Below the pieces are notes generated by a model. The model was not told the origin of the DNA. It did no database searches and saw only the letters and a list, made by a program, of their open reading frames with translations. Shown one piece after another: positions 27,990 to 39,273 of a DNA stretch of 64,000 nucleotides. The stretch comes from Podaxis mareebaensis (taxonomy: Eukaryota; Basidiomycota; Agaricomycetes; Agaricales; Agaricaceae): assembly GCA_018524725.1 (NCBI GenBank), contig JAEUWP010000602.1, forward strand, positions 124,001 to 188,000. Reading direction: 5' to 3'. Both the position numbers and the translations under genes were made by a program. How positions within the stretch are numbered: the stretch's first letter is position 1; each line of letters opens with the position of its first letter.

Positions 27990-30351
27990 ATGTCTTCCTC
28001 AAAAGCCATCGGTATTGATCTTGGCACCACTTACTCGTACGTCCTTTTTTTCACCATTCAAAACCATATCATTGACTGATAAAAAAAAATCCCGGCCTTA
28101 CAGTTGTGTCGGCGTTTGGCAAAACGACCGTGTCGAAATCATTGCCAACGATCAGGGTAACCGCACAACGCCCTCCTATGTCTCCTTTTCGGACAATGAG
28201 CGTCTCATCGGTGATGCTGCGAAGAACCAGGTCGCCATGAACCCTCACAACACGTGAGTTTCGACTTCGATATCACATCGCACGTCATCGATAACTTATA
28301 CTTGCCTTTTAGTGTCTTCGACGCCAAGCGTCTTATCGGCCGCAAGTTCGATGATCCTGAAGTGCAATCCGATATCAAGCACTTCCCCTTTGAGGTCTTC
28401 AACAAGAATGGCAAGCCCTATATTCGCGTCGAATACCGTGGCGAGAAGAAGGAATTCGTAAGTCATTCATCGCCTCGTTTAAAACAAAATCATAATACTA
28501 ATATCGCGATCTATAGTCTCCTGAGGAAATCTCCTCTATGGTTCTGACCAAAATGAGGGAAACTGCTGAGGCTTACCTTGGTACCACCGTCACCAACGCT
28601 GTCGTTACTGTCCCTGCCTACTTCAACGACTCCCAACGTCAGGCTACCAAGGACGCTGGAACCATCTGTGGTCTCAACGTTCTTCGTATCATCAACGAGC
28701 CTACTGCAGCTGCCATTGCCTACGGTCTCGACAAGAAGGTGACCGGCGAGCGTAACGTCCTCATCTTCGATCTCGGTGGAGGTACTTTCGATGTCTCTCT
28801 TCTCACCATTGAGGAGGGTATTTTCGAAGTCAAGGCCACCGCTGGTGACACTCACCTTGGTGGTGAGGATTTCGATAACCGCCTCGTGAACCACTTCATT
28901 CAGGAGTTCAAGCGCAAGAACAAGAAGGGTATGTGTTTTACTATTTTTAGAAAATAGGGAATGACGTTACTGACCAATTGTCCCTAGACTTGTCTGGTAA
29001 CCCTCGTGCTGTTCGTCGTCTCCGTACCGCCTGCGAGCGTGCCAAGCGCACCCTCTCTTCCGCCACCCAGACCTCCATTGAAATCGACTCCCTCTACGAG
29101 GGCATCGACTTCTACACTTCTCTCACTCGTGCCCGCTTCGAGGAGCTCTGCCAAGACCTCTTCCGTGGCACCCTCGAGCCTGTCGAGAAAGTCCTTCGCG
29201 ATTCTAAGATCGACAAGTCCAACGTGCACGAGATTGTGCTCGTCGGTGGCTCCACTCGTATTCCTCGCATCGTCAAGCTCGTCTCCGACTTCTTCAACGG
29301 CAAGGAGCCCAACAAGAGCATCAACCCTGATGAGGCCGTCGCTTATGGTGCCGCTGTCCAAGCCGCCATCCTCTCTGGTGACACCTCTGAGAAGACTCAG
29401 GATCTTCTCTTGCTCGATGTCGCCCCCTTGTCCCTTGGGTAAGTTTTCGGATCACTGACTTTCGATGAACGTGTCCTAACTTTAAATCGTAGTATCGAGA
29501 CTGCTGGTGGTGTCATGACCGCCCTCATCAAGCGCAACACCACAGTGCCCACCAAGAAGTCCGAGATCTTCTCGACATACTCCGACAACCAGCCTGGTGT
29601 CCTTATCCAAGTGTACGAGGGTGAGCGTGCCCGCACCAAGGACAACAATCTCCTCGGCAAGTTCGAACTCTCCGGCATCCCCCCCGCTCCTCGTGGTGTT
29701 CCTCAAATTGAAGTCACCTTCGACATTGACGCCAACGGTATCTTGAACGTCTCTGCTGCCGACAAGACCACCGGCAAGTCCAACCGCATCACCATCACTA
29801 ACGACAAGGGCCGTCTCTCCAAGGAAGAGATCGAGCGCATGGTTTCCGAGGCCGAGAAATACAAGGGTAAGTATCAGCGTTCATGCTCCCGATCGACCAA
29901 CTAATGCTGATCGTTCTGGGTTACAGCTGAGGATGAAGCCGCTGCTGCTCGCATCCAATCGAAGAACGGTCTCGAGTCATATGCCTACAACTTGCGTAAC
30001 TCGATCACTGATGAGAAGCTCGCCGGCAAGTTTGATCCTGCCGACAAGAGCAAGCTCGAGTCCGCTGTCAATGAGACTATCTCGTGGCTCGATAACTCGC
30101 AGGAGGCCTCCAAGGAGGAGTACGACGAGAAACAGAAGGAGCTCGAAGCCATCGCTAAGTAAGTGTTCATTGCCACGTCCTATCCATGATAATTCCTGAC
30201 TTGGTACCCCCGCAGCCCCATCATGCAGAAACTCTACAGCGCAGCTGGTGGTGCTCCTGGTGGCTTCCCCGGTGGAGCTCCCGGCGGTGCACCAGGAGGC
30301 TTCCCCGGCGCCGGTGGCGAGGATGGTCCCAGCGTCGAGGAGGTTGACTAA
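27990..30351 (+). CDS. SSA1: cytosolic Hsp70 chaperone (SSA type)
   Basis: This is an ATP-dependent chaperone of the cytosol. The start [16 protein letters not shown] at 27990 carries phosphate-binding loop 1, which is cut by an intron before [20 protein letters not shown]. Other landmarks are [45 protein letters not shown], the linker [12 protein letters not shown], the substrate-binding domain ([18 protein letters not shown]) and a [10 protein letters not shown] tail ending PSVEEVD. EEVD at the terminus marks the cytosolic class, able to bind TPR co-chaperones such as Hop/Sti1. There is no signal peptide or HDEL. Seven short introns are present. Codons are strongly biased to C-ending triplets, as in highly expressed genes. 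Confidence 0.97.
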
Positions 30352-30525
30352 AGGGTTGGCCGGTGTCGTTTCTTCATACATCTCGCATCACGTTACAGGA
30401 CTTCCTTGCTGCAAAAATACGACCACTGTATAATAGCCATTTAGATTTCAATTCATTATCCTGTTTTCTTTTCTACCTCATCACCATTAGGTTATAATTC
30501 AACTGGCCATTAGAACGTGTTTTGC

Positions 30526-30650
30526 AAACCGTTTTCTTGGTGGAGCAATTCAGTTTCAGTTTAGTTTTCGTTGAAATCTCAATACTCGCCAACCGTTTTC
30601 AGCGGGATCCTGGATGTGGGGCAATTCAGTTCTCGCTGATATCTTAACGA
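30526..30650. repeat. imperfect direct repeat downstream of Hsp70
   Basis: Two copies of about 60 bp share the ordered blocks AACCGTTTTC, GCAATTCAGTT, and a TTGAAATCTCAA or CTGATATCTTAA block. They start about 180 bp past the Hsp70 stop codon. Function is unknown. Confidence 0.55.
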
Positions 30651-30771
30651 AAGTGGTGTTGCGATACACTCCATTGAAAAAATCTTTGTCGGGATATTCG
30701 CAAAATGGGATTTGCAAGAACCATCTCAGGCGCATGGTGATACTTGTCCAGGTTCTTGCTGTTGGTGTATC

Positions 30772-30847
30772 CCGCGGACACAGGACGCATTCCGAGGCTT
30801 AGCATCATGCCGCGGACACAGGATACACTCCAAGGCTTACATTATAG
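30772..30847. repeat. 38-bp tandem repeat, two diverged copies
   Basis: Copy 1 begins at 30772 and copy 2 at 30810. Both open with CCGCGGACACAGGA and share an internal AGGCTTA. Most differences are C/T or G/A transitions. Confidence 0.6.
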
Positions 30848-31383
30848 CTAGAACGTTAACCTCGGAATCCAATTGAAACTATTCATTCGGCATGTACTTA
30901 TACATCAGTGGCCTTGATCCGCGTCCTAGCATCGGACGTTGAACAAATAACAGAATAGTGCTGAAAGCGTATCTCAATGATATAGGTGCGGTGACGCATT
31001 CAGGGGAAGGTCTTCGGCATGTGTACAGAGTTTATACAGAACAATACGAAAGCTGACAAAACCTCAGATCCAGTCGCAGCCCAGTACTTGGCCTTTACCC
31101 AAGCTGGTCCTTGGCCCACCACAAGCCCCCATTCGGCGCAAGTCTCCTCAGCAAGTGCCGCGTTTCAAGGCAAGTCGACCCTTTCCTTAAAGTCCTCGCG
31201 TCATTCGCGTTGTCTCGGAGGAATCTTGTACGAAGAAGTGATAATCGAAGGCTTGGAATTTTAGGTCATTGTTGTCAGTTTCAAAAGCTGGAATCGGACA
31301 AAGGGACGATGTATTAAAAACAAGTGGTATTTGGGTACAGAGGGGGGTTCTGTTACACGATAGTCACATCATTCTAAGCAGAC

Positions 31384-34300
31384 AATTCAGTGGGCGTTGG
31401 CTCAGTTCGAAACTTTGAGAGCACTGGAGAGAGTACTTGGTCGTTGGCGACAGGGCGAGTGAGGTGGTTTTCACCAGCATTGACTGTGAAGGTAGCGATG
31501 GGGAAATCGTCCAAGTTGCGGAAGGCTAGCAGATGATTCATTAACGGCACCTGCGTGGGTGGATAATGTATTCACTGACATCCTGCAATATGCAGCGTCG
31601 AGAACCTTGGAGTTCATGGCAAGGGCGAAGGAACCACGCTAGAAGCCCCCACTCCATTGAAGGTCGATATCGTTGCGGACAAACTCCGAAGAGTAACTGA
31701 CGGCCTGGACGAAATTACTCTTGTTGAGGGGATCGGCAGTCGAGGTCACGCCAGTAGGAGCGAATTCGACCCTGTGGCGACATAGCGGGCTCGTCGCTGT
31801 GTTATTGGGCTCAGTTGGGCTAGCAGGTGCATGAATATATTAAGGCACCCACTTCAGTGTCATTGGCGTCTATCAGAAACGTTGATGTTGTGCTATTCTA
31901 TTGGGCGGGCGAAATGGGATTCGCGGGCGAGGTCGAAAACCTAATTGGCATGGCTATCACCGGCTAGGACGATCGTGTTGCTTTGTTGTAGAGGTGATCA
32001 AGAAAGTGCGCTTGCAATTCGCGCGGTAGCCATCCCAAGCATCCTAGATCGTAGATCAAGATTAGACGAACAGCGAGATACTTTTTTTATCAAGTTGATA
32101 TCTAGATTGAAGGATTGTCAGGCGTTGATCTGTAGAATCATTACCGCAGCTCACCTCCAGACAGGTTGATGAACTGAGTGAAAGCGACTTATTGACTAGG
32201 CTGATTACTTCGAGATACATCGTGTATGATGTACAGGCACCCACCCAATAATTTGCCATACAGCTCCTCGAAGCCATGCGAATAGAGTTTTGTTATGAGA
32301 ACCGCAAAGAGACGATGTACACTTACACCTCTTCAGGTTTACGCCCACCTAAGAACGCTGAGGTTCGTCCTTCGGGAATTAACCACCTTGAAGGCTGAGC
32401 TCTGTTGACAGTAACATTAACACGACAAGGGCCAAGCTTACTGGCTGTCAATGGAGAGCTCACGAGAAGAGTATTTTCAGAATTTGCTTGGATTCTTAGA
32501 TCTGTACTTTCCATCCCGATTGTAAGTGAGCTATATTCAAATCGTTTGTTGCGGGTATCACGGTGTCTAATGGGGAAAGCCACGCACATCGGTGATGTCG
32601 CGCCCATATTAACCCGTATAATTGAGCGCGAGCACCCTCGAGCACCTCAGTAGCAATCGGTCACTTACGGGTATCAAGCATGGAGAGGTCGAGCAGCTTG
32701 TAAATCTGGAAATTTCTCCAGATGGGGATGCCCCCCGGGGCCTAATCGACAAATGGAGATCCACTCACGATAAGCGGTGAATTTCCTATCGGTGAAGCAA
32801 GCGCGGGAAGGCGGGAAGATACATCCTTGAGTAAGTGTCGTTGGAGTTGCAAGTGCCGGTTTTCCAGGCACAGTTAGCGATCTAACGAAGCAGCAGACAC
32901 AGGATCAGTACATATGACTACTGTGCATTTCGAGTACGGGACCTCATGGTCATCCTAAAGATAGTAATGCAATCAGACAGGTAACGAATAGATGCCGGTG
33001 CCAAATACACATGACCCATTCTATGGATAGAAGAAAACTGTCAGACGGTGCTCCACAGTAGAAGAGAGACTAGAGTGACCCACCAAAATACAATCCTGGG
33101 GGAGGGGCAGCTTGATGAGCGTATTGCAAGTCAGGATCAGACCCGCGTGACCGAGACGCTGTCTGTAGTCGTGAATAGTAGCCAGTTCCCTGCCCTCGAC
33201 AGCACGACCCGGCCTAGCACTTCAGACAAGTCGAGATGGTGCGAAGTAATTTCGTGGACGGCTATTGCGTACCCGTCACCAACAGACTCGTTAATCTATC
33301 GAGGCCAGTGACGAGTATTGGGACTGACGCAAGGCGTGAGTACTTGCATCGTCTCCAAGGTGGACAAAGATATCCGCGATGCCGTTCTGCGCCGCTTAGC
33401 CATAGGCATTAAACCAACCTAACCATTCAGGTTACCAAATTGGCTCTCAGAAAGAAACGGCGGTTACTGACCAGCTTGGTATTGAGAACAAGAGAAAATA
33501 GCGAGGGTCATGAGTCTGCCTCGTCAGCAGAGGCTAAATAGGGGTAAGCTGTTGTCACGTCTTTGATAGAAAGGAAAGGCTTACTTTGCTTGCCAGTGAT
33601 GGTCTTAGTAGATCCAGATGGGTCGACAACACTGGGATTGGTTCGCAAATTGGAAGTAGTATTGTATCGGGCTTCAACTTGACAATCTCGACCTTGACTG
33701 TCCAGTCGACATCGTATCTGGTAAAAGCCTCCCAGAATCGACGGGATTACTTGAGGGTCGCTCTTGTTAGAGACTTTGTAAGAAGCAGACACTCTTTGGT
33801 CTGGCGATTGACCGGGGCTACTGGGTAGCGGGACGGCACGGGTCCGCAGAATTACCGAAGTATCGTATGGGTCACCCTGAAGGCCTAGCATAAGTATGGA
33901 CAAGAGATTGTCATTTAAGCTTCGGACGCACACTAACAACTGAAAGCGGGAAAGCGGCGTCAGGAATCAATCGAGACATGGTCGAGAATACACATACCAG
34001 AGTGAGTGGGTTTGACGCCGGAGCTCCAGACGAAGGGTGTCTTGGATTTATTGGATGAAGAAACGTCGCTCCTATGACCTGGACGGGCTCACATCACGTT
34101 GCTGAGATCAGAGATATAGAAGCCAGAATATATCTCGTCCTTGAAACCACAAGCAGGGACCTGATCCCTCTTAGCAATCTGTAGAGTCCTACGACTCAGA
34201 GCGGCTGTACCATGATCAAATTACCCAGTGTTAAGGGATGATACTGCAGCGAATAACCGAGGATTAAGCTCACCCGGGGCTCGTCGAAAAAAGGCGGATA

Positions 34301-34553
34301 AAAGACTTCGAATTTTGTCTGCAATGGCGAAAGCACCAACGATAAAGAGCAGATGTACACCAAGGGAACGCATCTCGACCGTAATTGCGAGTTCGTCAGG
34401 AGTCGATGCACACATACCAAATCCTTCACCGATCCAGAGATTGCAAGTCCCTCGGACCCAGTGCGTGACCGCAACCGCCTGAGCACATATTTGTAGGAAT
34501 CGCAGGTGGAGGATGCACCTTGAGAAAGAGCGATAATGACCACATGGTGGCAA
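31384..34553 (-). pseudogene. decayed multi-exon membrane-protein gene, family not identified
   Basis: Collinear coding-like fragments run along the minus strand. From the 5' side these are a hydrophobic segment (VHLLFIVGAFAIADKIRSLL, near 34300-34400); a longer ectodomain piece with TRAVPLPSSPGQSPDQRVSA and VEARYNTTSNLRTNPSVVDP (33640-33930); AIAVHEITSHHLDLSEVLGR (33150-33300); GIPIWRNFQIYKLLDLSMLD (near 32690-32770); LLVSSPLTASKLGP with an NVTVN sequon (32340-32600); and a C-terminal piece with AFRNLDDFPIATFTVNAGE ending PTPTELSA before a stop at 31384. In-frame stops break the pieces: TAG at 31639-31641 within FVRNDIDLQWSGGF, and another just before APGGIPIW. No start codon or continuous splice path could be built. 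Weakly functional alternative splicing cannot be excluded. I do not recognise the family. Confidence 0.5.
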
Positions 34554-36214
34554 GCATCCTGTGAAGGGGCGGGAGTGTGTGTAATGTCATCGGACATTCG
34601 TATAGCACCTCTCGTCTCTGCAAGTCTCGCCCAATCTACCCCCGGAGCGGGGATGCTCGGTGAACAGTCCATTTCAAGTCAGAATGTGTTCACTAGACTC
34701 CACGAAGGAGCGGGCTCCATGCCCGAACGTGTGCAGACGACTTGTGATTTGTGCGGCCTGAAGAACATTGAATATCGTAGCTCAAATAATACGAAGGAAC
34801 AATGATCCAAGAAGAAGAGTCGAGGGTTCTTTTTAATCAGTCAGAACCCACCCAACAGCTAACCACTTCCCTGAAGAGATTCGTGTACCACGCGTTAGGT
34901 TCCGTCTATGTTGTCGCATGGCCGCCAGCAAATCCCGATAGATCGGCTTTTGTTACTCACCGCGGGTGAAGAGTTCCCCCAACAAGGCAATCTTCAATCG
35001 AGGGTATGTTATACTGGGAAGCTGATCACTAGGCAAGAATGACACAGTGCTAGGCTTTACCACTACCGTGGATGACACATTTGTCGTTGCGGGACATTGG
35101 TGGGTTCGTCGAGCTGATCACCATAGCTCTTCTAAGCCAAACCAACCCGGCTGCCTGGCCGATTTCCGCGAAGGAGACGTCCAACGAACTCCGGAAGGAC
35201 GGCTATGATTGACTGAAATGTCATATTGTTAGTTGGCGTCTCTTCGAAGCATTTTTCTGAGAATTACACCCCTGCTTGGATAGTTATGTTTCCCTTCAGA
35301 AGCTCGGCTGATGGAATCGCCAACTCGGTCATCTGGGAACGTATGCGGCTTCGAAAGATGCGACACATTGAGAAAAAGTGCCCAGAATAGAAATGTAGCG
35401 AACCCCCATAGGAAACCATTGATTTGAGGGTCTTTACCGGATTCGATGCGAGGACTATCAAAAGAATTGTATATGACGTGGAGCGCGCAACTAGACAATG
35501 CTTCATCAACAGAAAATGGCATCTCTTCTGAGGCTTTTTGAGGGGGGGTCGTCGGCACGTGTGATCAGCACGTGAATGGTAATACGCGTGGCTCCTGACC
35601 CCCATCAGGACATTGTTGGAGATTGGAAGAATGTTAGGCTACTGTATCCTCTCCGATCACCTATCCCAAATCCTTTTCTAACTTTCTCAACAACCATATC
35701 CAAGTGCCCCGATTCAGAGAGTCCAAAAATCATTGCACAAACAAGAATGCTTGGGTAGCGAGTTTTCCGCATCATTTCCCCTTGCTGCCAGAACTACTTG
35801 CTCCCATATCCTCTCGTTCATGGGCTAATCTCGATGACTCACAGGGTTCTAAATCTGTCGTCAGCCCTTAGCTTACTAAGGATGGTGACCCAGATCAGGA
35901 GAAGGACCCTGAAGGACCCTAGCGTTATTTTCGGCAGCCGCACGAACAGTGCACCTTAACGAGATGCTGTCGATCTTTCGGCATTTCGTGAATTGTCAGA
36001 AACCGTTCTGTTCGGTGGTGCGTTTCAGCCTTCCTATCTGCAATGCTATACTTGTTCAAGTCAAGATCACCGCCATAAATTCAACTCGACATCGTATCTT
36101 AAGCACCATCCTCCCCCACTACGGGAAGCACTGCCAGGTTTCCCTAGTCCAGGCCGCTACCGGGCGACAAGCTTACGAAGGCAAACGATCCGTTGATTAT
36201 ATACCAGTTTCGCA
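34554..36214. other. gene-poor spacer before the Zn2Cys6 factor
   Basis: This is 1.66 kb with only short ORFs. One on the minus strand (35229-35558) has a hydrophobic stretch (GFLWGFATFLFWALFLNV) and might be another relic of the neighbouring decayed gene. The last 300 bp should contain the promoter of the transcription factor. Nothing else is supported. Confidence 0.35.
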
Positions 36215-38951
36215 ATGTCGATGAACAACACGCTCTTTCGATTTGGTACCGACGATGGTGAGGGCGCTGCAGGTCACCATGAACACGTTCAGGAATCGGA
36301 TGTGAAAGACATCCTCGCCATTACCAGGCCGTAAGTCTTGCGCCGGCTCGCCCGCACGTGGGTATTCGACTAACACCTGGTGCCAAGCTCTGGTGCATGC
36401 GTTGATTGTAAATCGGTCAAAGTGAGGTCTTTGGGATCTTTGCGCACGGAAAGTTTACTGATGGTCTTAGGTACGCTGTGAATTCGTTCCAGGGGAGCGC
36501 AAATGTCGGCGGTGCCAGGCAAAAAATCTACCCTGCACACCTCGCGAGCGCAAGAAGCGGAAGCCAGCAGAGTATGCTCTCTACCGTACCCCTTTGATCC
36601 ACCGACTCATATCAAGATTGTAGTACACATGAGCAATTGCAAGAGAAGGCACATGAAAAGGACATTCAAATTCAGAATTTACTCCGACAATTCGATCAAC
36701 TCAGAGCAGAGCAGAAGATTCGTCATTGGGTGGAGAAGGCAAATGTTAACGAGGCAGGGAACGAATTCGGTATCTTCTTATGTACTCAGCATCCGGTTAT
36801 GCCTATCTGAAAAAAACATTCAGGGCTTAATAAACCTGGAGTTCAAGCGCTTAAATGGGATTACAAGGGGAAAAGTCCCGAATCCGCGGCCGTATCTTTC
36901 TTCAGGGGTGAGTCGAATACTCTCTCCAGCCTGTTCTGTTCTGACCTCGAGTTAGCGCCACGCACCCATAATGTCACACCACCACTAGTCATCAAGTACT
37001 GCGCACTATATCCTGAAGAAATTCAGGAACTCTTCTCACTGTAAGACGCTATCAGCTGACCCAGTTTCTTGTGACTAATTCTTCTTGCTCCAGATATTTT
37101 GCGCGTATCAACGTGCGTTGGCGCCACTTATCCAAGACCATCGTTTCGCCATACTGATCTGTCTTCTAAAGCCGTTTTTCTCAATTCTCGACCCCGAGCT
37201 GCATACCGCTGAGAATCTCATCTGGTCCAGCCCTTTCCTCTTCACCGTTAGTACGTATGTTTTCCCAGGTTCACTATCTGCCAGGCTCATTTCGCTTAGT
37301 GTGTGCGGTCGCATCGCGATATTACGTCGCTCGTCCTGACGTTTATCCTTTGGCTATGGACTTCGCAAGGGATATCGCCGGGCAAATGCTCGTGGACGGA
37401 AATCAAAGCATTGATGTCTGTCAGGCGTATTTGATAATGGCTGTTTATCCAACCCCCCGGAAGCGGTGGGCAGAAGATAGAAGCTGGTTGTTGATGGGCG
37501 TTGCTATAAGGTGAGTTCTATGGTATCCGATCTCGCGTTCTGCTATAACGTTAATCTTCACAGGATGGCGATGGAGCTCGGTCTCAATCAACCGCCGCCT
37601 CCTGCATGCGACGAAAGGCAGAAATTGAACAGGATCAGAACGTGGCTCAACTGCTATTGTGTGGACGGTTCGCACGCCATTCAATTTGGCAAGATGCCCA
37701 TGGTTAGGCTCGATGATTTCATGGCGAGAACTTCGCAGGATTGGTACAAGTCTTCACCAATGAACACAGCATTCGACGTGCACCTGTGCGCATATGTTCA
37801 GATACTGATTATCGTGGCTGAATGGCGGAAGACAATGAACATGTTCGATAAGGGTCAGTTGCCCGAGGTGAGTTTTTCGGCTTGGACAGTTTATTCGGGA
37901 CTTAGCACAAATCTTAGAATTTCAACGTGATCTCCACCAGCCTGGGGACAGAGGAAAGGTTATCACGGGAGTTGGATGGTTGGGTAGCCGCGTATAAGGA
38001 GGAATACACTTTTATGCGTAAGTACTACCCCAAGATATCGGTACCTCGACTAAGAATACTGTCAGCACTTCCGATTTGCAACTATCGATCGAATACCACC
38101 CAAATGTACGTCATTCTCTCTTTCTATCACCGCCGTCTAACTTATGTCTGCAGGATTACTGCATATCTCCGTCTGGTGGTGCTTGCTGCTGCCTTCCAGC
38201 ATGCACTCAAACGCGGTCTATCGCGCCAATGTGACGTATTCAAAAGAGCCCTTGATGCCGCCAAGATGGTGATATCCATTATGGTTGAACGCCTGTATCC
38301 CACTGGGCATCTGCGCTTTGCGATGGAGGCAAATTTTCTTTATGTAGCTTACGCAGCAGCATTCCTGACAAACGTAAGAGGTTATCGTTGGTTTGCGTCA
38401 CTTCGCCTGTTCACAATTTTCTCCTTTAGTTGCTGCGACCCAAATTCCTCCCTCTCCTTGATGAGAGACAGCAGCGTGAGATCATATTCCTCGTGACTCG
38501 ACTTATCGAGGTCTTGAGCTCACGAGAGGTCGCATTGGACGGAAGACACACCCCAGCCTTGTATTCAAGATTCCTCTCGTCTCTTATGGAGCGCCACAAT
38601 GTCAAGGCGATGCAGCTGTCCGCCAAGTCTTCTGGACTGGGTGTTGCTTATCCGTCCCAATATGACCCGGGCAGACCCTTTACACCACCTCATTTATCGT
38701 CCTGGCCCGATACTTCCTTCATCAACACCACGGGTCCAACATTCGTTCCGGAGTTCACGGATGGACTAATCTTCCAACGGCACGGGGAGGCGGAAATGGA
38801 CTTCAGCCTCAATCACTTCGTGCGGACTGTTTCCCGGGACTTCCCCTCACCTCCGTTCTCATCGCCGGAGCCGACGAATCTGGACATGCGATCCATGATT
38901 CCTGCCCAGCAACCTTGGCCTCCCATGGGCCAGAGTCAACAGCCCTGGTAA
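36215..38951 (+). CDS. Zn2Cys6 fungal transcription factor
   Basis: This is a DNA-binding regulator of the Gal4 class. The start is MSMNNTLFRFGTDDGEG at 36215. After the first intron comes SGACVDCKSVK, then a second intron inside the zinc cluster, then VRCEFVPGERKCRRCQAKNL. The spacing C-x2-C-x6-C-x8-C-x2-C-x6-C is exact. A basic linker (RERKKRKPA) and a coiled coil (HEQLQEKAHEKDIQIQNLLR) follow, typical for dimer formation. The middle homology region begins at INPFFSILDPELHTAENLIW after removal of an intron, and continues with AVASRYYVARPDVYPLAM and AEDRSWLLMGVAIRMAMELG. The C-terminus is Pro/Gln/Trp-rich (QQPWPPMGQSQQPW), a plausible activation region. Target genes cannot be read from the sequence. 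Confidence 0.88.
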
Positions 38952-39273
38952 TGTAAGAGTTTTCGGGGGGTCTGTTTATTAATCGGACTGTAGTCTAAGT
39001 ATTTATATATACGCGCCCAAGTGTCTTATAGTGTTTCATGTAGCATATGTGGTCTACGATACTGAGATTGATTCAGACTGATTTTAGACTTATCAAATTC
39101 TGTGGCCCTATCTCGATTTTTGACTTAGTTGCCGAATGTGGAAATGCAGAAACACGACGCGTGATGTAAGGACTCGTAAGGACTGCCATTCCGCTCGCTT
39201 TCTGATCGTTGGTCTTTGCTTGGTTCTCTCTTTCCTGACTGTTGTATTTTACTTTTTCTATGCTTTTTCTTTG
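38952..39273. other. spacer between transcription factor and SFI1
   Basis: This 322 bp is AT-rich near 39000 (tatttatatata), fitting a 3' end. It then runs into a T-rich stretch ahead of the SFI1 start. No gene was seen. Confidence 0.4.

Noticed and set aside
35229..35558. Minus-strand ORF with a hydrophobic segment
   Set aside because: A single short hydrophobic run with no other support; at most a relic, so not listed as a gene.
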